8,009 bases of DNA from an uncultured Ruminococcus sp. (GTDB lineage: Bacteria; Bacillota; Clostridia; Oscillospirales; Acutalibacteraceae): the NCBI GenBank assembly GCA_945632055.1, contig CALZCU010000030.1, positions 1 to 8,009 on the forward strand, given 5' to 3'. The position numbers and the translations under genes were made by a program. Under the pieces are notes generated by a model. That model did not search any database. It was not told where the DNA came from and saw only the letters and a program-made list of their open reading frames with translations. Positions 1 through 5,945 of the stretch are shown here, piece by piece. Each line of letters opens with the position of its first letter. Positions within the stretch are counted from its first letter, which is position 1.

Positions 1-44
1 AGGAGAAGGCTTGAAAGGTTCATCTGACCTTAAGTTGACGACAT

Positions 45-184
45 TGCCCTTTGAGAGGAGCTGTCATTTTGCTTGCTAAATAACTGAAGGGTGGAGAAAA
101 ACTTTTCCAATAAAATATAAGTTCATCTAACCTTCCACCCTTCCGTTACTGCGGTGGCAGTGACACCATCCCTCAAGGGAAGGC
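45..184. repeat. Two inverted copies of a ~50-bp REP/MITE-like unit
   Basis: The left unit (about 45-95) and the reverse complement of the right unit (about 135-184) can be aligned end to end. Both begin with CCCTTTGAG or CCCTTGAGG, contain (C/G)TGTCA near the middle, and end in GAAGGGTGGA. The inner arms GAAGGGTGG (86-94) and CCACCCTTC (135-143) are exact complements, so the element could fold into a long imperfect hairpin around an AT-rich centre (95-134). This architecture fits a non-coding extragenic palindromic element moved by a transposase elsewhere in the genome. No flanking target duplication or transposase was seen, and copy number elsewhere is unknown. Confidence 0.6.
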
Positions 185-244
185 TTGGATATATAACAAA
201 AGTTGACTATTATTAATTCTTAGTTCCAATTTTTTTGACAAGTT

Positions 245-271
245 GCGGTGGTGTACCACCGCCGGTAATTC
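245..271. repeat. Palindromic dispersed repeat, copy A
   Basis: GCGGTGGT (245-252) and ACCACCGC (255-262) are perfect complementary arms separated by GT. The segment 247-271 matches 4395-4418 in the alaS leader at 21 of 25 aligned columns, including GGTGTACCAC and GTAATTC. Copy A keeps the intact palindrome and copy B has lost one arm, so this looks like a short dispersed element. Its function is unknown. Confidence 0.5.
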
Positions 272-330
272 GGGCAGGCAGGATGATATTTTCAAACTTT
301 CTTTGCCCGACCGTTTTCGAGCAAACTCCT

Positions 331-369
331 ACAAAACAACAAAAGCGTTGCAGACAAGCTGCAACGCTT
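331..369 (-). terminator. Intrinsic terminator of the CBM26-like gene
   Basis: Read on the minus strand, an 11-bp perfect stem (AAGCGTTGCAG, 5-base loop, CTGCAACGCTT; 369-343) is followed by a T-rich tail TTGTTGTTTTG. It starts 35 bases past the stop codon of the 405-1457 gene. The plus strand has no T-run after the stem, so it appears to work in one direction only. Confidence 0.88.
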
Positions 370-404
370 AAATTGTTAGAAATCAAATTATAATCAGTAA
401 GAAA

Positions 405-1457
405 TTACTGCTCTTTCTTCTTTCTTGCGAGGAATGCTACACCTGCTGCTGCAAGCATAAGTCCACCGAATACGAAGAAGATTGTTGTTTCCTGACCTGA
501 TTTTACAGAGCTTGAACCATTGCTACCGCCATTGTTGCCGCCTGTAGTAGTTGTTGTTTTATTGCCGCCACCGCTGGGTGTGCCTGCCTGTACATTCTTA
601 AGATCGTCTGTCTTAACTTCCTTACCGTCAGCTGTCTTTACCTTTGCGAGAATCTTCTCAACGCCTGCAATTTTCTTTGCGTCGTCAGCAGCTCTCTTCT
701 TAACAACTGCCATTACATCAACGGGGTCAACCTTAAGTGTGTTGATGAGGTTCTGTGTGAGGTCTGTCTTTGCAGGGTCATCATAGTACTGCATAAGGTA
801 GTTAGCAAGAAGTGTTACATCTGATTCGCCGTCGGGGAAAGCTGAACCAACAATGTTACCTGTTGATGTAATCTTTCTCTCAGGACCGCAATCCTTGTTA
901 TTTTCCCAAACAGCAACTGCTGCCTTCTTAGCGTCGTCCTCAGGGTTTTCAATCTGCTCACCGCTGCAATAGAGTGTGTCGCCGATGCAAGCACCGCTCA
1001 TAATTGTGTTGTATGTCTGCATACCTGTGTTAGCTGAGAAAATTACACAGTAAATCTTTCCGTCAGACTTGCTGATTCCGGGGTCAGCATTAGCAAGGTC
1101 ATATGTAGCGATACCTGTTGACTTATCCAGCTTACAGAGCTCTGCCTTAGCCTGCCATGCGGGCCAAGCCTTACCCTCTGATGTCTTTGTGCCGTCAGCC
1201 TTCCAGATGTGGCAGTAAACCTTTTTTGTTGTGTCGAGGTTCCAGCCTGACTTCTTAACATCAAACTTAACTACATTGCCTTCAGCAACTTCTTCTGAAG
1301 CGCTGTCTGCGCCAACCTCTGATGAATTATCTGCTGAAACTGCTGCGGATTCCTCTGCTGCTACTTCAGCGTTTGCTTCTGCTGCGCTTGCTGTAACAGC
1401 GGCTGTGCCAACCATCATTGCTGCAGCAATTACAACGCTTGCAATTTTCTTGAACAT
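405..1457 (-). CDS. Secreted, membrane-anchored CBM26-like (putative starch-binding) protein
   Basis: A 350-residue exported protein. Residues 1-25 form a signal peptide (KK, hydrophobic core, A-S-A cleavage site). Residues 26-60 are an acidic Ala/Glu/Ser spacer. Residues 61-190 form a compact domain with W72, W85, W98 and W101 and the strings YCHIW and TGMQTYN, resembling CBM26-type starch-binding modules of ruminococci. It has six cysteines (82, 108, 137, 157, 164, 190) that could form disulfides outside the cell. Residues 196-290 are a mostly helical extension of unknown role. Residues 293-317 are a Gly/Thr/Asn/Ser linker, residues 325-344 a membrane segment, and ARKKKEQ the positive tail. 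This resembles a sortase signal, but no LPxTG is present; the equivalent position reads SVKSG. No catalytic domain is seen, so the likely role is binding glucan at the surface; that ligand is inferred. The start is supported by GGAGGAG six bases upstream (1464-1470). The gene has its own promoter and terminator and appears monocistronic. Confidence 0.8.
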   Translation of the reverse strand: MFKKIASVVIAAAMMVGTAAVTASAAEANAEVAAEESAAVSADNSSEVGADSASEEVAEGNVVKFDVKKSGWNLDTTKKVYCHIWKADGTKTSEGKAWPAWQAKAELCKLDKSTGIATYDLANADPGISKSDGKIYCVIFSANTGMQTYNTIMSGACIGDTLYCSGEQIENPEDDAKKAAVAVWENNKDCGPERKITSTGNIVGSAFPDGESDVTLLANYLMQYYDDPAKTDLTQNLINTLKVDPVDVMAVVKKRAADDAKKIAGVEKILAKVKTADGKEVKTDDLKNVQAGTPSGGGNKTTTTTGGNNGGSNGSSSVKSGQETTIFFVFGGLMLAAAGVAFLARKKKEQ

Positions 1458-1463
1458 CTTAAT

Positions 1464-1470
1464 CTCCTCC
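1464..1470 (-). promoter_or_regulatory. Strong ribosome binding site of the CBM26-like gene
   Basis: GGAGGAG on the minus strand lies six bases before the ATG at 1457. It is the strongest Shine-Dalgarno match in the window, suggests high expression, and fixes the start codon. Confidence 0.85.
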
Positions 1471-1489
1471 TGATTTGTTCGTGTTTTCA

Positions 1490-1510
1490 GAGATATTTAC
1501 ATAATATCTC
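1490..1510 (-). promoter_or_regulatory. Hairpin/operator-like inverted repeat at the transcript start
   Basis: GAGATATT (1490-1497) and AATATCTC (1503-1510) are perfect 8-bp complements around a five-base loop. The predicted transcription start from the promoter at 1520-1548 is near 1513, so the repeat would form the very 5' end of the mRNA. It could be a stabilising 5' stem-loop or a repressor operator just downstream of the promoter. The sequence alone does not decide which. Confidence 0.5.
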
Positions 1511-1519
1511 AGTAAAGCT

Positions 1520-1548
1520 ATTATACAATAAATATAACAAAACTTCAA
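1520..1548 (-). promoter_or_regulatory. Sigma-A promoter of the CBM26-like gene
   Basis: On the minus strand TTGAAG (1548-1543) is followed by a 17-bp spacer and a perfect TATAAT (1525-1520). The predicted start near 1513 gives a 5' leader of about 55 bases. Together with the downstream terminator this makes the gene an independent transcription unit. Confidence 0.8.
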
Positions 1549-1687
1549 TACTTTTAAACGAAATGTAATACAACTTATTGCACAAGGTTTTGTATGCCAC
1601 TTTGGTAATAATATACAAACATCTTTAATATTAATATCTTTTTGAATAATTGTGGAATAGATTACCTAAGAAAGCAATGAATAAATC

Positions 1688-1712
1688 GTTTGTGCAATCA
1701 AGATGTGCAAAC
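1688..1712 (-). terminator. Weak inverted repeat after alaS, possible terminator
   Basis: GTTTGTGCA and TGTGCAAAC flank a 7-base loop. In the minus-strand RNA the stem has two internal C/A mismatches and no proper U-run follows, so it is a poor intrinsic terminator. It is the only hairpin-like candidate I saw between the alaS stop and the next promoter. alaS may end by Rho or read through. Confidence 0.2.
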
Positions 1713-1739
1713 AGCTCTCAAGCGTGATTTAACCGGTGG

Positions 1740-4373
1740 TTACTTAAGCATTGAATATACTGTTTCTTTTACAATTGAAAGTGCAGAGTCAACCTTATCA
1801 GGCTCCTTTGCTCCTGCCATAGCCATATCAGGCTTCCCGCCGCCGTTGCCGCCTGCTGTCTGAGCGACAGCCTTAACTATTTTTCCTGCGTTCGCTCCTG
1901 CTGAAAGTGCGTCCTTGCCGCAAGCCGCCGCAAATGTAACCTTGCCTTCGTTAACCGCTGCTAGTACGATTACAACATCTGCTGCACTGCTTCTTGCCCT
2001 CTCACACATTGTTCTGAGCACATCTGCATTTGCATTCTCAACCTTTGCAGTTACAATTCTTACACCGTTATTGAACTCTGCACCTGCAAACAGCTCGGAA
2101 AGCTGAGCGGCTGCAAGCTTTGAATTAAGCTCGGTGATTTCCTTCTGCTGGTTCTTTATGAGTGTTTCAGCCTTTTGTGCGCCCTCAACAACAGCCTTGG
2201 GATTTGAAATCTTGAGTGCAGAGCAAACTCCCATAATCATAGCGTTTGCGTTGTCAATATAGCTGCGTACTCCGTTGCCTGTCAGAGCCTCAATTCTTCT
2301 TACGCCTGCGGCAACAGAACCCTCCTGACGGATTTTGAAGAGTCCGAGATTAGAGGTATTGCCAGCGTGAGTACCTCCGCAAAATTCAACCGAGAAGTCG
2401 CCTGCGCTTACAACACGGACAACATCTCCGTATTTTTCTCCGAACAGAGCCATTGCGCCAAGCTTTTTAGCCTCTTCAATCGGCATTTCTTTGGTATTTA
2501 CCTCAATTGCTTCAAAAATCTTTTTATTGACAAGGTTTTCAACCTCAATCAGCTCCGTTGCACTCATTGCGTCAAAGTGAGTGAAGTCGAAGCGGAAATA
2601 TGAATCCGTAACAAGCTGGCCTGCCTGCTGAACATGATTTCCAAGCACCTCACGAAGGGCAGCCTGAAGCAAGTGAGCCGCCGTATGGTTTCTCATAATA
2701 TCTGAACGGCGTTCGCTGTCAACAGCTGAATTTACCTCTGCGCCAACCGAAACACTGCCGCTCTTTACTGTGCAGGCATGCAGGAATATATTGCCCGACG
2801 GGTCTTTGGTGGTATCGTCAACATCGGCCGAAAAGCTACCACATTCAAGCACACCCGTATCGCCTACCTGTCCGCCGCTTTCAGCGTAGAACGGTGTTTT
2901 GTCAAGCACAATAATTGCGTTTTCGCCCTCGTTAATGCTGTCAACTCTTACTCCGTCTTTAACGATTGCAACTACCCTTGAAGTGCAGGAAAGCTCCTTG
3001 TATCCGACAAAATCTGTGTGTGCAACATCGGAAAGGTCTGTCGCATCGGAAATCCACGCATCTGCACCTGCATTTTTGCGGGCATCACGGGAACGCTTTT
3101 TCTGCTCCTTTAAAAGTTCATAAAAGCGGTCGGTATCTACCTTGATATTCTTTTCGGAGAGTATCTCTTTTGTAAGGTCAATCGGGAAGCCGTAGGTATC
3201 GTTCAGCTTGAACGCATCCTCGCCGCTTAGTGTATTGACATTGCCGCTCTCCATAATGCTCTGCAGCATTTTAAAGCCCTGATCGATTGTCTTTGCAAAG
3301 CTCTCCTCTTCAACCTTGATAACCTTCGTTATAAACTCCTGCTTCTCCTTAAGCTCGGGATAGGCTGTGAGGTTTTCCTTGATAACTGTGTCGCAAACCT
3401 TGTAGAGGAACGGCTCGTTATAGCCGAGAAGTCTGCCGTGACGGGCGGCTCTCCTTAAAAGTCTGCGAAGAACATAGCCCTTGCCCTCGTTTGACGGCAT
3501 AACTCCGTCACCTATCATAAAGGTTGTGCTGCGGATATGGTCGGTGATTACACGAAGCGAAATGTCGGTCTTTTCACTCTTGCCGTACTCAACACCCGTA
3601 ATGCTTGAAATGTGCTTCATTATATTCTGAATCGTATCGACAAGAAAAAGGTTGTCAACACCCTGCATTACGCAGGCAAGTCTTTCAAGTCCCATTCCCG
3701 TATCGATATTGGGGTGGTCGAGCGGAGTGTAGTTGCCGTTGCCGTCATTCTCAAACTGAGTGAACACGAGGTTCCACACCTCAACAAAGCGGTCGCACTC
3801 ACATCCCACATGACAGTCGGGATCTCCGCAGCCCTTGTCTGCACCTCTGTCAAAGTAGATTTCCGAGCAGGGTCCGCAGGGACCTGAGCCGTGCTCCCAG
3901 AAGTTGTCCTCCTTGCCCAGACGAACCATATGAGAGGGATCAACGCCGACCTCCTCTGTCCAGATTTTGTATGCCTCATCATCGTCCTGATAGATTGAAA
4001 CATAGAGCTTCTCCTCGGGCATTTCAAGAACCTTTGTGAAAAACTCCCAAGCCCACGCTGTAGCCTCGTGCTTGAAGTAGTCGCCGAAAGAGAAGTTACC
4101 GAGCATCTCAAAGAATGTGCCGTGACGGGCGGTGATGCCTACACGCTCAATATCGGGTGTGCGGATACACTTCTGGCAGGTTGTCACACGCTTGCGGGGC
4201 GGTGTTATCTCGCCTGTAAAATATTTTTTCATCGGAGCCATACCGCTGTTGATAAGCAGCAGGCTGTTGTCGTCCTTCGGAACAAGAGAAAAGCTCGGAA
4301 GTCTTAAGCAGCCCTTTGTTTCGAAGAATGATAAAAATTTTTCTCTTAATTCATTTAGTCCTGTCCATTGCAT
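1740..4373 (-). CDS. alaS: Alanyl-tRNA synthetase
   Basis: A full-length (877 aa) cytoplasmic class II synthetase that joins alanine to tRNA-Ala using ATP and clears mischarged Ser- and Gly-tRNA-Ala. The N-terminal catalytic core shows the motif 2 region (TARHGTFFEMLGNFSFGDYF, residues 81-100) and motif 3 (DTGMGLERL, 224-232). Inside the core is a cysteine cluster C182, C187, C191, C193 that probably binds metal, as in many Clostridia. The editing domain has HTAAH (H563, H567) and CGGTH (C665, H669), the four zinc ligands of AlaRS and AlaX. A coiled-coil stretch (about 725-757) leads to the C-Ala domain, which ends in GGNGGGKPDMAMAG (841-854). The start has GGAG eight bases upstream and gives the usual MQWTGLNELR beginning. 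Expression is controlled by its own promoter and a T-box leader. No missing residue or frameshift was seen. Confidence 0.98.
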   Translation of the reverse strand: MQWTGLNELREKFLSFFETKGCLRLPSFSLVPKDDNSLLLINSGMAPMKKYFTGEITPPRKRVTTCQKCIRTPDIERVGITARHGTFFEMLGNFSFGDYFKHEATAWAWEFFTKVLEMPEEKLYVSIYQDDDEAYKIWTEEVGVDPSHMVRLGKEDNFWEHGSGPCGPCSEIYFDRGADKGCGDPDCHVGCECDRFVEVWNLVFTQFENDGNGNYTPLDHPNIDTGMGLERLACVMQGVDNLFLVDTIQNIMKHISSITGVEYGKSEKTDISLRVITDHIRSTTFMIGDGVMPSNEGKGYVLRRLLRRAARHGRLLGYNEPFLYKVCDTVIKENLTAYPELKEKQEFITKVIKVEEESFAKTIDQGFKMLQSIMESGNVNTLSGEDAFKLNDTYGFPIDLTKEILSEKNIKVDTDRFYELLKEQKKRSRDARKNAGADAWISDATDLSDVAHTDFVGYKELSCTSRVVAIVKDGVRVDSINEGENAIIVLDKTPFYAESGGQVGDTGVLECGSFSADVDDTTKDPSGNIFLHACTVKSGSVSVGAEVNSAVDSERRSDIMRNHTAAHLLQAALREVLGNHVQQAGQLVTDSYFRFDFTHFDAMSATELIEVENLVNKKIFEAIEVNTKEMPIEEAKKLGAMALFGEKYGDVVRVVSAGDFSVEFCGGTHAGNTSNLGLFKIRQEGSVAAGVRRIEALTGNGVRSYIDNANAMIMGVCSALKISNPKAVVEGAQKAETLIKNQQKEITELNSKLAAAQLSELFAGAEFNNGVRIVTAKVENANADVLRTMCERARSSAADVVIVLAAVNEGKVTFAAACGKDALSAGANAGKIVKAVAQTAGGNGGGKPDMAMAGAKEPDKVDSALSIVKETVYSMLK

Positions 4374-4394
4374 AATATACTCTCCTTTTTATTC

Positions 4395-4418
4395 GGCGGT
4401 GTACCACTTCCGTAATTC
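4395..4418. repeat. Palindromic dispersed repeat, copy B, in the alaS leader
   Basis: It matches copy A (247-271) in the same orientation at 21 of 25 columns, sharing GGTGTACCAC and GTAATTC. It lies between the T-box terminator and the alaS ribosome binding site. In the alaS mRNA it reads GUGGUACACCGC, close to the T-box core GUGGUACCGC with a CA insertion. Confidence 0.45.
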
Positions 4419-4420
4419 CT

Positions 4421-4458
4421 AAAAAACAAAAAACTGTCCCATATATAATATGGGACAG
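4421..4458 (-). terminator. T-box regulated terminator
   Basis: On the minus strand CTGTCCCATAT (4458-4448), a 3-base loop and ATATGGGACAG (4444-4434) form a perfect 11-bp stem. Six Ts, a G and six more Ts follow (4433-4421). The 5' arm supplies the CCCA and CCTG needed by the antiterminator, so the two structures exclude each other. Confidence 0.95.
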
Positions 4459-4673
4459 GAAGCTCCTGCGGTACCACCCAAATTGATGTAAACACATCCG
4501 CTTTGAGTAATCATAGGATTACAAGCCTTTAACGCAGGCATACGCTGTGCTTAGTCACACAGAGCTCAGGGGCAGCTGCCGAATTTTCACCCAAAGCCTC
4601 GCACCAAACGGCTTCTCTCTGAAAGGCTGTAAAACGGCTCATCCCGTCATTGCCGAAATAATATTTAACTTAC
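4421..4673 (-). ncRNA. T-box riboswitch of alaS (tRNA-Ala sensor)
   Basis: A roughly 250-base leader that binds tRNA-Ala. When the tRNA is uncharged, the antiterminator forms and alaS is read. The T-box sequence TGGGTGGTACCGC lies at 4480-4468. The antiterminator pairs TGGG (4480-4477) with CCCA (4454-4451) and CAGGA with TCCTG (4468-4456), leaving the UGGU bulge that contacts the tRNA acceptor end. Stem III is GTAATC/GATTAC (4507-4522). The stem I apex holds TTTGGTGCGAGGC (4607-4595), followed by in-line alanine codons GCT (4576-4574) and GCC (4573-4571); GCU is my preferred specifier, but I could not settle the register. The start is placed at the predicted transcription start near 4673. 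Confidence 0.95.
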
Positions 4674-4679
4674 TTAGTC

Positions 4680-4708
4680 ATTATAAAACCGATTTTTCGG
4701 CTTGTCAA
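4680..4708 (-). promoter_or_regulatory. Consensus promoter of alaS
   Basis: On the minus strand TTGACA (4708-4703), a 17-bp spacer and TATAAT (4685-4680) match the sigma-A consensus at every base. It begins 13 bp past the stop codon of the U32 gene. Strong constitutive initiation fits a gene whose control is exerted later, by T-box attenuation. Confidence 0.93.
4686..4703 (-). terminator. Hairpin inside the alaS promoter spacer, possible terminator of the upstream operon
   Basis: AAGCCGA (4703-4697), a loop AAAA and TCGGTTT (4692-4686) can form a 7-bp stem with one G-U pair. It lies 18 bases after the U32 stop codon. Only a short T stretch (TTTTATAA) follows, so termination would be weak. 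It fills the 17-bp spacer of the alaS promoter, so it could also be a protein-binding palindrome or chance. Confidence 0.35.
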
Positions 4709-4721
4709 TAGCTTTGAAAAA

Positions 4722-5945
4722 TTAATCCCGCTTTTTTCTGATTACAGAGCCTGTCGGAATAGCCCTGTCCGACTTCATCTTAAGCTTCTGCGTCGGGTGC
4801 GGTGCGCTGTCAACAAACTCTCCGTCCTCATTCTGAAGCGAAATACATTTTATATTGAAGGGCACTCCGCTCGGCGGCAGAACATCAAGCGTGTCGCCGA
4901 CAAGAAATTTATTTCTCTGTGAAATAAGCGAGGTCGTTTCATCAACGGATTTTTCACAGACTGCAACTGCGTCATAATGTCGGATATAACCTCCGTTGCC
5001 CGTAACCTGTCCCGGCTCGCCGTTAAAGTAAAAGCCTGTGTTGTACTCCCTATGGCTGATTTTTTCAAGCTCCTCCTTAATCCAGGGCTTGAGCCTGTAA
5101 TCGTCACTCAGGTTTTCAAAATAATCGTCAACTGCGTGGCGGTAGGCATTTGTTGTTACAGCGGTGTAGTATGCCGACTTTGCCCTGCCCTCTATTTTGA
5201 AGCTCGATATTCCTGCCCTGACAAGCTCGGGAATATGCTCAATCATACACAAATCCCTTGAATTGTAGAGGTATGTTCCGTCAGAGGTTTCTTCAACAGG
5301 AAAATACTGTCCTTCTCTGTTTTCCTCAAACAGATGATATTTCCAGCGGCAGGGCTGAGCACAGTCGCCGTGATTTGCATCTCTGCCTGTCATATAGCTT
5401 GAAATAAGGCATCTTCCCGAAAATGACACGCACATCGCACCGTGAACGAAACATTCAATTTCAAGCTCAGAGGGGATTTTTGCACGCATTTCAGCAATTT
5501 CATCAAGCGGAATTTCCCTTGCAAGCACCACTCTTGACGCACCCATATTATACAGCGCATTTGCCGTCGCATAGTTTGTAACTCCCGCCTGAGTTGATAT
5601 ATGCCTTGCAACCTTGGGCGCATAGCGCTTTGCCGCTTCAAGTATTCCCAGATCGGCAATAATCAGTGCGTCAACTCCGCACTCCTGAGCATAACTCAGA
5701 AAGTCGGGCAGATATTCAAGCTCACGGTTTCGTGGCAGAACATTGCAGGTGACATAGATTTTTTTGTCCAGGGCGTGAGCCTTGTCGCAGGCAAGCTTCA
5801 GCTGAGTATTGTCAAAATTCTTTGGTGCAGACCTCATTCCGAACAGCTTTCCTGCAAGGAATACTGCGTCGGCGCCGAAGCTGAGAGCGGCTTCAAGGCA
5901 CTCCATATCGCCGGCAGGCGAAAGTATTTCAGGTTTTTTTATCAT
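4722..5945 (-). CDS. trhP: U32-family tRNA U34 hydroxylation protein (TrhP type)
   Basis: A 407-residue cytoplasmic protein of the family long called peptidase U32. TrhP members use prephenate to hydroxylate U34 (ho5U) in tRNAs reading four-codon boxes, including Ala, Pro, Ser, Thr, Val and Leu. The N-terminal half looks like a TIM barrel starting at ILSPAGDMECLEAA (7-20). The signature is at 165-200, from CFVHGAMCVSFSGRC to NHGDCAQPCR, with C172, C179, C195 and C199 as probable iron-sulfur ligands. SFKIEGRAKSAYY (248-260) is also typical. The C-terminal third (about 310-405) forms the small beta domain of this subfamily. The length fits TrhP rather than the longer RlhA (23S rRNA) branch. The ATG overlaps the mltG stop by four bases (ATGA), indicating translational coupling. 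No TrmR-type methyltransferase is adjacent, unlike in Bacillus. The U32 family is certain; the exact tRNA role is by homology. Confidence 0.88.
   Translation of the reverse strand: MIKKPEILSPAGDMECLEAALSFGADAVFLAGKLFGMRSAPKNFDNTQLKLACDKAHALDKKIYVTCNVLPRNRELEYLPDFLSYAQECGVDALIIADLGILEAAKRYAPKVARHISTQAGVTNYATANALYNMGASRVVLAREIPLDEIAEMRAKIPSELEIECFVHGAMCVSFSGRCLISSYMTGRDANHGDCAQPCRWKYHLFEENREGQYFPVEETSDGTYLYNSRDLCMIEHIPELVRAGISSFKIEGRAKSAYYTAVTTNAYRHAVDDYFENLSDDYRLKPWIKEELEKISHREYNTGFYFNGEPGQVTGNGGYIRHYDAVAVCEKSVDETTSLISQRNKFLVGDTLDVLPPSGVPFNIKCISLQNEDGEFVDSAPHPTQKLKMKSDRAIPTGSVIRKKRD

Larger units (their letters stand above)
1..330. other. Gene-free left flank rich in repeats
   Basis: No plausible coding frame with a ribosome binding site is visible on either strand. 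The stretch lies downstream of the terminator of the CBM26-like gene. It holds the inverted REP-like pair at 45-184, a direct repeat GTTCATCT(G/A)ACCTT at 18-31 and 121-134 (13 of 14 bases equal), a small hairpin AAGGT/ACCTT at 15-31, the palindrome at 245-262, and a 7-bp inverted repeat TCGGGCA/TGCCCGA at 270-276 and 304-310. The first 13 bases (ending GAAGGCTTG) resemble the end of the right REP-like unit (180-188), so another copy probably lies outside the window. Confidence 0.6.

Noticed and set aside
235..262. TTGACA at 235-240 as a plus-strand promoter
   Set aside because: No -10 element is found 16-18 bases downstream and no gene follows on that strand.
1..404. CRISPR array or insertion sequence in the repeat-rich left flank
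   Set aside because: The repeats are few, inverted and diverged, with no regular spacer length, and no transposase or cas gene is present.
520..786. Plus-strand frame with Pro/Val/Leu-rich start opposite the CBM26-like gene
   Set aside because: Its composition is the antisense image of the Gly/Thr/Asn linker codons, not a real protein.
1600..1660. AT-rich palindromes such as TTAATATTAA (1625-1634) as a regulatory site or origin
   Set aside because: Such short AT palindromes are expected by chance in this AT-rich gap, and no iterons or DnaA boxes accompany them.
3668..4111. 147-codon open frame on the minus strand inside alaS
   Set aside because: It is a shifted frame of the highly conserved AlaRS catalytic core, has no ribosome binding site, and its translation is Arg/Ser/Thr-rich without recognisable domains.
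4722..5945. U32 gene as a secreted collagenase or protease
   Set aside because: There is no signal peptide, and characterised members of this branch are RNA hydroxylation proteins with conserved cysteines; the peptidase label is historical.
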